DNA from: CAZPDM01 sp964585305 | GTDB lineage: Bacteria > Planctomycetota > Uabimicrobiia > Uabimicrobiales > JABWCH01 | Direction of reading: 5' to 3' | DNA length: 21,263 nt | Assembly (NCBI GenBank): GCA_964585305.1 | Contig: CAZPDM010000082.1 | Coordinates: 1-21,263, forward strand | Shown: one piece after another, positions 14,383 to 21,263 of the stretch | How the letters are laid out: each line of letters starts with the position of its first letter | How positions within the stretch are numbered: the stretch's first letter is position 1 | The notes under the pieces: generated by a model | The model's database searches: none | Seen by the model: only the letters and a program-made list of their open reading frames with translations | What the model was told of the DNA's origin: nothing | Position numbers and translations under genes: made by a program

Positions 14383-16242
14383 ATGCAATCCAACGAAGAA
14401 AGTCTCTTTAGAAAAATTGCCAGCGAGGGGCAACTTTTGACCCAAAAACAAGTAGAGGAATGTCTTGAAATACAACGACAAAGCCCTAATCGCAAAAGCC
14501 TATTTGGTATTATGATTGAAAAAGGATATATTAACGATTCAAATATGGGCGCAATTGTGGCAATGACACCTTCTTCGCCGCAACCGGTTGAAATAGAAGA
14601 AACTCAAAAACGGATAAAAAGATTTGGCGAATTATGTGTAGAAAAGGGGCTGGTAACAAGTGCCCAAATCGATGAATGCTTGAAATTTCAAAATGATCTT
14701 GATGCTAAAGGAAAACATATCCGCATAGGCCAAATTTTAATAGAAAAAAAATATGTAGATATAAGAAAAGCTCAGATGATTTTGGAGCTTCAAGGAAAAA
14801 AAATACTGCGTTGTCTTAAATGCGAGACTAAATATAATATTCGTAATTATAAATTAGAAAAAAAATATCAATGTCCCAAATGTGGAAATGAGTTAGCAAG
14901 CAGTGAGCGTAAAGATAAAGATGTAGCAGTTTCAGACAATAGCATAATGAATGTGGAACGTAGTTTTTCTTCACGCGATTCTGTTGATGTAGATGATGAA
15001 GCCTTATCTCTATTGCATAAAAAAGTTGGCGATTATGAAATCGTGGAGCTATTGGGCGAAGGCGGTATGGCGGATGTCTATAAAGTAATTAGTTCTAAGC
15101 ACAAAAAAGCTCGTGCGTTAAAAGTAATGAAGTCTCAAGCTGGTGTCCAGCGATTTAATCGAGAATTTGAAAGCGCGCATTCTCTTCGACATCCCAATAT
15201 TGTCCGTGTCTACGACACTGGAAAGATAGAAAATCGTTCCTATTTCTTCATGGAATATCTTGATGGGGGAACATTAGCAAAATATATTGAAAAAATGGGA
15301 GTTTTATCTGTAAAGGACTCTCTTAATATCTTAAAACAAGTAGCCATGGGATTGAATTATGCACATGAAAATAGCATTATTCATCGGGATATTAAAACAA
15401 GTAATATTTTGCTTACACGCAGTCCTAACCGCGAAATTATTTCAAAAATTACAGATTTTGGTATTGCTCGCGCACCTAGTAGCAATCAAATTACAGTAAC
15501 AGGCCAGCTTGTTGGAACCTTTAAATATATGGCTCCAGAACATATCAAAGGTGAAAATTTAGATGGGCGCGCAGATATTTTCAGTTTAGGCATTGTAGCA
15601 TACGAAATGCTTACTGGGCGTGAGCCTTTTACTGTAGATTCTCCTATTGGTTATCTTTTTGTTAATGTTCGTGAAACCCCTCCTATGGTGCATCAGATCA
15701 ATTCAGATATTCCTAAAGCAGTATCTTTACTTGTTGCCCAAATGATGGCAAAGTCGCAGAAGGAAAGATATGATGCTCCGGCTCTTTTGAGAGATTTAGA
15801 TCGTTTAAATACTCATTTGAGCAAGGGAGAATGGATCCATGAAGAAGAAGATGCTACTTCTATCTTCTATGAAAAAGGCGCGGTAGCAAAAATAAAAGGC
15901 TTATGGAATCGCTTTTTTGTAAGCAAAAAATTTGACGAAGAATCTTCTCCAAAGCTCAGTTCTACAGAACCAGGGAAATTAACATCTGGAACTATAATTT
16001 CTCAATCAATGGAGACAGAAGAAGTCAATAAAGATGCCGCAGCACAAAAACAATATGAATTTGCTCAAGAGCTTGTTCATCAAAATAATATTGATGGGGC
16101 TAAAAAATATTTGACAGCATTGATTGAAGTCTTTCCAGCAAGTGTTTGGGCTGCACGTGCAAAACGCCAATTATTGAAATTAGATTCTCAAGATGAGAAT
16201 AAAAAAGAATTAAAAGCTGCAAAAAAAAAATTTCTAGCCTAA
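14383..16242 (+). CDS. Ser/Thr protein kinase with two GspE-N-like modules and zinc ribbon
   Basis: 619 residues in this frame. Residues 8-60 and 80-138 are two related helical modules of the kind found at the N-terminus of type II secretion ATPases (LFRKIASEGQLLTQKQVEEC; FGELCVEKGLVTSAQIDECL). A zinc ribbon follows, with C144, C147, C164 and C167. The kinase domain runs from about 217 to 490: glycine loop GEGGMADV (225-232), K247, HRD (334-336) with catalytic D336, N341, DFG (358-360) and APE (384-386), so it should be active. The usual HRDIKPSN is HRDIKTSN here. A TPR-like segment (EFAQELVHQNNIDGAKKYL) lies near 540-600. The frame ends at TAA 16240-16242, just after a run of ten A, where the next frame carries on; see the entries at 16221 and 16389. 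Cytoplasmic, no membrane helix. Confidence 0.93.
   Translation: MQSNEESLFRKIASEGQLLTQKQVEECLEIQRQSPNRKSLFGIMIEKGYINDSNMGAIVAMTPSSPQPVEIEETQKRIKRFGELCVEKGLVTSAQIDECLKFQNDLDAKGKHIRIGQILIEKKYVDIRKAQMILELQGKKILRCLKCETKYNIRNYKLEKKYQCPKCGNELASSERKDKDVAVSDNSIMNVERSFSSRDSVDVDDEALSLLHKKVGDYEIVELLGEGGMADVYKVISSKHKKARALKVMKSQAGVQRFNREFESAHSLRHPNIVRVYDTGKIENRSYFFMEYLDGGTLAKYIEKMGVLSVKDSLNILKQVAMGLNYAHENSIIHRDIKTSNILLTRSPNREIISKITDFGIARAPSSNQITVTGQLVGTFKYMAPEHIKGENLDGRADIFSLGIVAYEMLTGREPFTVDSPIGYLFVNVRETPPMVHQINSDIPKAVSLLVAQMMAKSQKERYDAPALLRDLDRLNTHLSKGEWIHEEEDATSIFYEKGAVAKIKGLWNRFFVSKKFDEESSPKLSSTEPGKLTSGTIISQSMETEEVNKDAAAQKQYEFAQELVHQNNIDGAKKYLTALIEVFPASVWAARAKRQLLKLDSQDENKKELKAAKKKFLA
16221..16230 (+). 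other. Homopolymer A10: probable frameshift site joining kinase and FGE-like frames
   Basis: The kinase frame reads gca aaa aaa aaa ttt cta gcc taa. The -1 frame is open from 16203 (after TAA 16200-16202) through the FGE-like gene to 17651. The only stretch where both frames are open is 16203-16239, and it contains this A10 run. One extra A in the mRNA, or a -1 ribosomal slip on A-AAA-AAA, would join them into a protein of about 1,090 residues. Alternatives are a one-base deletion (pseudogene) or an assembly error in a homopolymer. Confidence 0.7.
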
Positions 16243-16388
16243 ATAAAGACAGCTCTTCCCCAACAAAAATTGTAGATCAACCTGACGAAGAAAAAATCAT
16301 TGAAGAGAAAATAAAATCTGCATCTCCCAAAAAAGAATCTGAAAAAAAAATAATCCCTTCTTCTGAAAATAATTTCAATTCCGATTCA

Positions 16389-17651
16389 TTGCCTGCCTCT
16401 TTATCAAAAGATGAGCAAATTAACCAAGATTCTACATCTGAAAATAATATATCTAACATTATCTCTGATAATTCTGCTAATATAGGTTCTAATCAAACTC
16501 CTATAAAGAATATAGAAGATAAAGAACCTTCGGATTATGTTCAATCTCCTGAGCCATCCCAACTTCCTAATACAGATACTCTAAAAAAAATAAATGAAAT
16601 TGATTCTTCAAATTCATTTACTCCCAACTCTGATGAAGATGTAGAACCTAATAATTTTTCGGAAAAAACTATACCACCTATTGCTGAACCTGTTCAAATC
16701 AGTATTAACGATGCAGAAGATGTTCTTATTTCTTTAAGAACATTTATTGCAAATGTCAAAGATCGGGAAGAATATCGACAGAAACAAAGTTGGCTAGAAC
16801 AAGCATTTATTATTCTGCAGGAACAGTCTTGGGATTCCGCAAAAGAAGAAGCTTCTGAGATTTTATATAAATGGGGGCATTTCTTAATTTCTATAGGGCA
16901 AAAAGAAGCTGGATTGTTAAGATTTTGGAAACTTTACGAAAAATTTCCTGGCACAAAATGGTATCAGCAGGTATTTGAAGAATTGGTGGCTATGGAAAAA
17001 ACAGAAGATATGCTTTTTATTCCAAAATCTGTAATCACTTTGGGTGAAAATGGCATAGAATATCAATTGCAACCATATTTTATAGATACCTACTTAGTAA
17101 CAAATGCTAAATATTATGACTTTATAAAAGAGACAGGCTATAAAACTCCTAGTAATTGGTTAGGAGATATTTATCCTGTTGGCAAAGCAAATCATCCTGT
17201 TACCTGGGTAAATTTAGAAGACGCTTTAACTTATGCTACTTGGAGCGGAAAACGTTTACCTACAGAAATGGAATGGGAAAATGCTGCGAAAGGACCTGAA
17301 AGCTATCTTTGGCCATGGGGAAATTTTTATGAAAGTAATCGTTGTAATTGCCATGAAACTGGTATAGGCGATACTACACCAATTGGGCATTATCCTAATG
17401 GTCAATCCTATTATCATGGGTATGATTTTGCTGGAAATGTTTGGCAGTGGACAGATAGTATATATCAAAATAATAGACACTATCATATTTTGCGTGGAGG
17501 GTCTTGGTTTACTTTAGAACAATTTTCTACCACTGTCTATCGTTATTTTGATTTTATAACAAGCCGAAAAGCAATTTATGGATTTCGTTGTGCGAAAACT
17601 TTTGGAAATATGTTAAAATTCATGATTACTTCTCCTAAAAAATTAGTCTAA
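16389..17651 (+). CDS. FGE/SUMF1-like domain protein, probably the C-terminal part of the kinase
   Basis: The frame is open from 16203. The first possible start is TTG 16389, without a ribosome site; the first in-frame ATG is codon 202. An independent start is therefore doubtful, and the segment is most likely the continuation of the kinase through slippage at A10. Residues before about 105 (numbered from the TTG) form a Ser/Asn/Glu/Pro-rich linker; 105-200 are helical, TPR-like. The FGE-sulfatase fold fills 205-405: HPVTWVNLEDALTYATW, GKRLPTEMEWENAAKG, WPWGN, AGNVWQW and RGGSW, ending in YGFRCA. The cysteine pair of true formylglycine-generating enzymes is absent from the RGGSW...YRYF region, so it is more likely a binding module (C-type lectin-like fold) than an oxidase. 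A hairpin at 17669-17695 follows. Confidence 0.82.
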   Translation: MPASLSKDEQINQDSTSENNISNIISDNSANIGSNQTPIKNIEDKEPSDYVQSPEPSQLPNTDTLKKINEIDSSNSFTPNSDEDVEPNNFSEKTIPPIAEPVQISINDAEDVLISLRTFIANVKDREEYRQKQSWLEQAFIILQEQSWDSAKEEASEILYKWGHFLISIGQKEAGLLRFWKLYEKFPGTKWYQQVFEELVAMEKTEDMLFIPKSVITLGENGIEYQLQPYFIDTYLVTNAKYYDFIKETGYKTPSNWLGDIYPVGKANHPVTWVNLEDALTYATWSGKRLPTEMEWENAAKGPESYLWPWGNFYESNRCNCHETGIGDTTPIGHYPNGQSYYHGYDFAGNVWQWTDSIYQNNRHYHILRGGSWFTLEQFSTTVYRYFDFITSRKAIYGFRCAKTFGNMLKFMITSPKKLV

Positions 17652-17668
17652 AATTAACATTGCATTCT

Positions 17669-17695
17669 CACGCTTTGTACTAATCTCAAAGCGTG
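17669..17695. terminator. Hairpin after the FGE-like gene
   Basis: cacgctttg (17669-17677) pairs perfectly with caaagcgtg (17687-17695). The following bases are AAAAATTCTT, so the T-tract is poor on this strand; a T5 run follows the hairpin only when read leftwards. Probable but weak terminator. Confidence 0.45.
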
Positions 17696-17735
17696 AAAAA
17701 TTCTTAAAAAATATTCAAATAGCCAGGAAATATTT

Positions 17736-18797
17736 ATGAGGCTGGATTTATATAACCATACTATTTCTTTAGGCAATAAAATTGCTTGGCGAAATTCTGC
17801 AAAACATATCCATTTAGAAAAATATTTATATGCTATTCAGTATCATAAGCTTGATGGTATTGCAATAACAAATCGTCATAATATTACTGAGGCCGTAGTA
17901 TTAGCTCGGGAATACCCTACTAGTGTCATTGTTGGCTGTGAATATCAAGTTGCTTGGAAAGAAAATACAACAGTTTCTATCGTCGTTTTAAATTTGGATA
18001 CCAATTTCCATGAAATTCTTCTTCAAGAAAGACTAAAAGGATTGCCACATTTTTGTGAAATTGTACGAAACCAGAACTACCCATTCTTTATGGTTTCTTT
18101 AGCTAGTGGAATTCCTCAAGATCATCCTTTTGCTTGTGAACTGTTAGAAGAATCTTTGCAATATATAGATGCTTTAGCTGTTGTAGATGCTTACGAAGGA
18201 ACAGGTCAATTTGCTATAGGGCTTGCTAATTACTACAACCTTGCTACTATTGGAGGGTCTGGACACTTAGTGTGTAGTAATCGCAGAGCATATACAGAAT
18301 CTCTTGAAAGCACATCACTATCCCAATTTTGGAAAGCAATTCAAAATAAGAAAGTTTCTGTTGGAATTACTTATGAAATAGGGTTTTCCAAAGGAGCAAT
18401 TTCTTCTATATGGGAATTAGGAAAAAATTTCTATCGAAAAGAAGTAGAAAATTTAAAAAGCTCTGAAGAGATTTGGGAAATTCAGCAACCATCAGCTTTT
18501 GAAAATTGGATACGATTAGGGCAAACTATTATTACCCCTCTTATTTATAGTATTCCACAATCTTTTCGCCTGCAAAAAAAGCAGTCTATGAACCATAAAT
18601 TGGAGAACTTTGGACAGAAGTTTATTGTTTATCTTAAAAATAAACAAACTCGGCAAATATATTCAACATCAGATTCTTTAATAGAAAAAAAAAGAAAATG
18701 GAATGAATCTATATTAAAAATTTGCCAAAGTTTTCAACATACCTCTATTCCTGCTGATGGTTTTCCTACTTTAGTTCATAAGTCAACATCTTTTTAA
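17736..18797 (+). CDS. PHP-domain-like protein with altered metal site
   Basis: 353 residues, soluble. The N-terminal 210 residues follow the PHP (polymerase and histidinol phosphatase) metal-hydrolase layout: LDLYNHT (3-9), LDGIAITNRHN (39-49), GCE (67-69) and GGSGHL near 171-176, standing for DLHxHT, ITDHx, GxE and GSDAH. The first His of motif 1 is Tyr6, motif 2 has N-R-H in place of D-H, and the last motif keeps His but lacks the Asp. A full three-metal site is therefore unlikely; it may be a changed hydrolase or a binding protein. The C-terminal 140 residues have no recognisable domain. AGGAA precedes the ATG. The zinc-protein gene starts 10 bp after its stop, so the two are co-transcribed. 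Confidence 0.7.
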   Translation: MRLDLYNHTISLGNKIAWRNSAKHIHLEKYLYAIQYHKLDGIAITNRHNITEAVVLAREYPTSVIVGCEYQVAWKENTTVSIVVLNLDTNFHEILLQERLKGLPHFCEIVRNQNYPFFMVSLASGIPQDHPFACELLEESLQYIDALAVVDAYEGTGQFAIGLANYYNLATIGGSGHLVCSNRRAYTESLESTSLSQFWKAIQNKKVSVGITYEIGFSKGAISSIWELGKNFYRKEVENLKSSEEIWEIQQPSAFENWIRLGQTIITPLIYSIPQSFRLQKKQSMNHKLENFGQKFIVYLKNKQTRQIYSTSDSLIEKKRKWNESILKICQSFQHTSIPADGFPTLVHKSTSF

Positions 18798-18807
18798 CGG
18801 AAGAATT

Positions 18808-19275
18808 ATGCAAATTCAGGTAGATGAAGTTTCTATTCGATGTATGGGATGTTCTACTATTTTAGCATTAGAAGAAGCCGCTCGAGCTGAATGGAAGCTA
18901 TGTCGCAGGTGTCAGTGCGCAATATGTAACTTTTGTTTTGACAATCTTGATGAACATAAACATTGTCTTTCTTATTTTTGTACACAAAAACATCAAATTA
19001 TTGATCCCATTCCATTACCTATTGAAAAGATTTTAATCTTTGCGCAAGAGAATTACCAAGAGGAATACAAAAAAGGATTGATTTATAAACTTTTCTTTGA
19101 AGAACAAGAACATCTGCATAAACCTTCTTTTTTTGTTTTGAATGAAAAAAAAATAGAACTTATAGACGAATCTCAGCGTCCTACAAAAATACAAGAAGAA
19201 ATGTGGAAAAATTCACAATTAGTTGTTACAAAGAGACGTGGTGGCAAGTTTATTACTTGGGAGAAAATGATATAA
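18808..19275 (+). CDS. Small Cys/His-rich zinc-binding protein, unknown
   Basis: 155 residues, no family recognised. The first 65 residues hold a dense set of metal ligands: C12, C15, C32, C35, C37, C40, C43, H50, H52, C53, C58 and H62. The spacing C-x2-C-x16-C-x2-C-x-C-x2-C-x2-C with H-x-H-C following suggests two zinc sites of the treble-clef or RING/B-box cross-brace type. The remaining 90 residues are charged and helical, ending in a basic strand (VVTKRRGGKFITW). GGAAG lies before the ATG. Tight linkage to the PHP-like gene suggests that the two products act together. A ubiquitin-ligase role should not be inferred from the spacing alone. Confidence 0.65.
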   Translation: MQIQVDEVSIRCMGCSTILALEEAARAEWKLCRRCQCAICNFCFDNLDEHKHCLSYFCTQKHQIIDPIPLPIEKILIFAQENYQEEYKKGLIYKLFFEEQEHLHKPSFFVLNEKKIELIDESQRPTKIQEEMWKNSQLVVTKRRGGKFITWEKMI

Positions 19276-19330
19276 TTTTATTTTTATCTCTCAAGAAATA
19301 TAGTTTTTTAACGTTTTGTTTTTTTTATAA

Positions 19331-19355
19331 AAATTTGTTGAAATTTGTTGAAATT
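19331..19355. repeat. Tandem 10-bp direct repeat upstream of glnS
   Basis: aaatttgttg occurs twice in a row (19331-19350), followed by a half copy (aaatt). It lies 40-64 bases before the glnS start. It could be a spacer or binding site; no function is claimed. Confidence 0.4.
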
Positions 19356-19394
19356 TTAGTAAAAGAAAAAATGTTTAATTGAGGTTTAAGAATT

Positions 19395-21134
19395 ATGTCA
19401 GACAATTCCAATACGCCCAATAAAGAAGAAAATTCTCCCAAAGCAGAAGCTACGGATTTTATTCGGGCAATTATTAAAGATGATTTGCAAAAAGGAAAAC
19501 ATCTCAGTATTCGCACACGATTTCCTCCAGAACCCAATGGCTATTTACATATTGGGCATGCAAAATCTATTTGTCTCAATTTTGGTTTAGCGAAAGAATT
19601 TAATGGCTTATGCAATTTACGCATGGATGATACAAACCCATGTAAAGAAGAACAAGAATATGTAGATGCGATTAAAGAATATGTCCACTGGCTAGGGTTT
19701 GATTGGGAAGATCGGCTCTATTATGCTTCAGATTATTTTGAACAGCTATATCAGTGCGCAGAACAATTGATTATGGATGGAAAGGCTTATGTTTGTGAAT
19801 TAACAAAGGAAGAAACTAGCGAATATCGTGGAACTCTTACTGGCCCTGGACAAGAAAGCCCCTATCGTAATCGTCCTGCTGCAGAAAGCCTTGATCTTTT
19901 CCGTCGTATGAGAGCTGGAGAATTTGAAGACGGAAGTAAAGTTTTGCGAGCTAAAATTGATATGAATTCTCCCAATGTCAATATGCGTGATCCTGTTATC
20001 TATCGCATTCGCAAAATCCCTCATCAGCATACTGGCGATAAATGGTGCATCTATCCTATGTACGATTATGCCCATTGCATTTCAGATGCAATTGAAGGTA
20101 TTACACATTCTATATGTACTCTAGAATTTGAAAACCATAGGCCTTTATATGATTGGTTCTTAAATCAGCTTGAGAATAAAATGCCTTTTCTCAAATGCCA
20201 TTCGCAACAGATAGAATTTGCTCGTTTAAATCTGACATACACTTTAATGAGTAAGAGGAAATTGCTGACATTGGTTAAAGAAAAATCTGTAAATGGATGG
20301 AATGATCCACGGATGCCGACACTTGCTGGAATGCGTCGTCGTGGTTATACCCCACGTGCAATTCGAAATTTCTGTGAAAAGATTGGTGTAGGGAAAACCG
20401 AGAGTACGGTTGATTTTTCTTTGTTAGAATTTTGTATTCGTGAAGATTTGAATGCTGTTTGCCCGCGTGTTATGGCTATTCTCAATCCGTTAAAAATTGT
20501 CATTGATAACTATCCTGAAAATCAAGTTGAATATTTAGAAGCTCCCTATCATCCTGAAGATGCTTCTTGGGGAACTCGCAAAATTCCTTTCTCTCGCAAT
20601 CTCTATATCGAACGTGAAGACTTTATGGAAAATCCTCCAAAAGGATTTTTCCGTTTATCTCCTGGCAAAGAAGTACGATTACGATATGCCTACTTTCTTA
20701 AATGCGTAAGTGTTGTTAAAGATTCTACTGGTGAAATTACTGAAATTCATTGCACTTATGATCCAGAAACTAAAGGTGGCAATGCTCCAGACAATCGAAA
20801 AGTAAAAAGTACACTGCATTGGCTATCTTCTCAACATGCTTTAACAGCAGAAGCTCGTTTATACGATCATCTTTTTATCAAGGAATTTCCAGAAGAAGAC
20901 AAAGATGATTTCCGCAAATATCTTAATCCCAAATCTCTTGAAATAAAAACTTGCTATATTGAACCTAGTTTAGGAAATGTAAAAGCTGAAGAACGTTATC
21001 AGTTTGAACGCCTTGCTTATTTTTATGTTGATCCTGATAGCACCCCAGAAAAATTAGTTTTCAATCGCATTATTACGTTACGCGATGCATGGACTAAAGT
21101 ACAGCAAAAAGAAGGGCTGACGGATAAAAAGTAA
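19395..21134 (+). CDS. glnS: Glutaminyl-tRNA synthetase
   Basis: Class I synthetase that charges tRNA(Gln) directly with glutamine. Its 579 residues compare with 554 in E. coli. The catalytic motifs are present: HIGH (about 52-55, in PPEPNGYLHIGHAKS) and MSKRK (about 285-289), the GlnRS form of KMSKS. FPPEPNGYLHIGHAKSICLN, RMDDTNP, YPMYDYAHCISDAIEGITHS and DPRMPTLAGMRRRGY (each a typical GlnRS block) place it with bacterial GlnRS rather than GluRS. The C-terminal half contains the two beta-barrels of the anticodon-binding region. A polar extension of about 20 residues (MSDNSNTPNKEENSPKAEA) precedes the conserved TDFIR start. GAGG lies before the ATG. A strong terminator follows. Confidence 0.97.
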   Translation: MSDNSNTPNKEENSPKAEATDFIRAIIKDDLQKGKHLSIRTRFPPEPNGYLHIGHAKSICLNFGLAKEFNGLCNLRMDDTNPCKEEQEYVDAIKEYVHWLGFDWEDRLYYASDYFEQLYQCAEQLIMDGKAYVCELTKEETSEYRGTLTGPGQESPYRNRPAAESLDLFRRMRAGEFEDGSKVLRAKIDMNSPNVNMRDPVIYRIRKIPHQHTGDKWCIYPMYDYAHCISDAIEGITHSICTLEFENHRPLYDWFLNQLENKMPFLKCHSQQIEFARLNLTYTLMSKRKLLTLVKEKSVNGWNDPRMPTLAGMRRRGYTPRAIRNFCEKIGVGKTESTVDFSLLEFCIREDLNAVCPRVMAILNPLKIVIDNYPENQVEYLEAPYHPEDASWGTRKIPFSRNLYIEREDFMENPPKGFFRLSPGKEVRLRYAYFLKCVSVVKDSTGEITEIHCTYDPETKGGNAPDNRKVKSTLHWLSSQHALTAEARLYDHLFIKEFPEEDKDDFRKYLNPKSLEIKTCYIEPSLGNVKAEERYQFERLAYFYVDPDSTPEKLVFNRIITLRDAWTKVQQKEGLTDKK

Positions 21135-21152
21135 CTTGTTATGAATAACAAC

Positions 21153-21183
21153 AAAATACGCTGCGGTATCGCAGCGTATTTTT
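21153..21183 (+). terminator. Rho-independent terminator of glnS
   Basis: aaaatacgctgcg (21153-21165) pairs perfectly with cgcagcgtatttt (21170-21182) around a 4-base loop, with T-runs at the end. It lies 18 bases after the glnS stop. The A-rich 5' side makes it usable in both directions. Confidence 0.92.
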
Positions 21184-21227
21184 GTAGGAGTAGCATTGGT
21201 CAATCACACCTTGACTAAAGATCAAGG

Positions 21228-21256
21228 GGCTTGGAAAACTAAACCCCAAGCCTTTT
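21228..21256. terminator. Second hairpin at the right edge
   Basis: ggcttgg (21228-21234) pairs with ccaagcc (21246-21252), followed by TTTT. It may be a backup terminator or the terminator of a gene beyond the window. Confidence 0.5.
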
Positions 21257-21263
21257 GAGTTAG

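Noticed and set aside
1..21263. CRISPR array
   Set aside because: No regularly spaced direct repeats were seen; the only repeats are the two-copy elements and short tandem repeats.

Overview
This is an AT-rich bacterial segment of about 21 kb with tightly packed genes, Shine-Dalgarno sites and strong hairpin terminators. Several traits point to the Planctomycetota/Lentisphaerota (PVC) part of the tree, but as inference only: a Ser/Thr kinase preceded by GspE-N-like modules and linked to a formylglycine-enzyme-like domain, a PEP-CTERM sorting tail, a large membrane protein with a glutamine-amidotransferase-like part, and a PHP-like protein. No rRNA or tRNA is seen, so the taxon cannot be fixed from the window.

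Layout. Positions 1-1359: gatB, cut at the left edge. 1410-1690: repeat island (a structured RNA-like repeat, a 17-bp terminator hairpin and a short inverted-repeat element). 1694-4897, minus strand: a three-gene operon of two paralogous von Willebrand A (vWA) proteins and a membrane-anchored disordered protein that repeats a short I-[S/P]-x-[A/V]-F motif six times. 4898-5640: divergent promoters, a decayed locus ending in an intact PEP-CTERM tail, and a terminator. 5660-8190: feoA-feoB ferrous iron uptake behind a palindrome-embedded promoter, closed by a strong terminator. 8284-8961: an IS607-type remnant with intact serine recombinase and a 24-codon tnpB stub. 9210-13969: yciB, a HAD-UbiA prenyltransferase fusion and an 840-residue membrane protein, probably one operon. 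14020-14261: second, inverted copy of the repeat element. 14383-17651: Ser/Thr kinase and FGE-like domain in two frames joined at a run of ten A. 17736-19275: PHP-like protein and a Cys-rich zinc protein. 19395-21134: glnS and its terminator.

The most interesting points are: (1) the kinase and FGE-like frames appear to be one gene needing slippage at A10; (2) the vWA/vWA/short-motif-scaffold operon looks like an undescribed membrane-associated assembly; (3) a hairpin-forming ~111-nt repeat sits inside a terminal-inverted-repeat element in one copy, and beside an otherwise matching element lacking it in the other. GatB and GlnRS both occur, suggesting that GatCAB mainly serves Asn-tRNA here.
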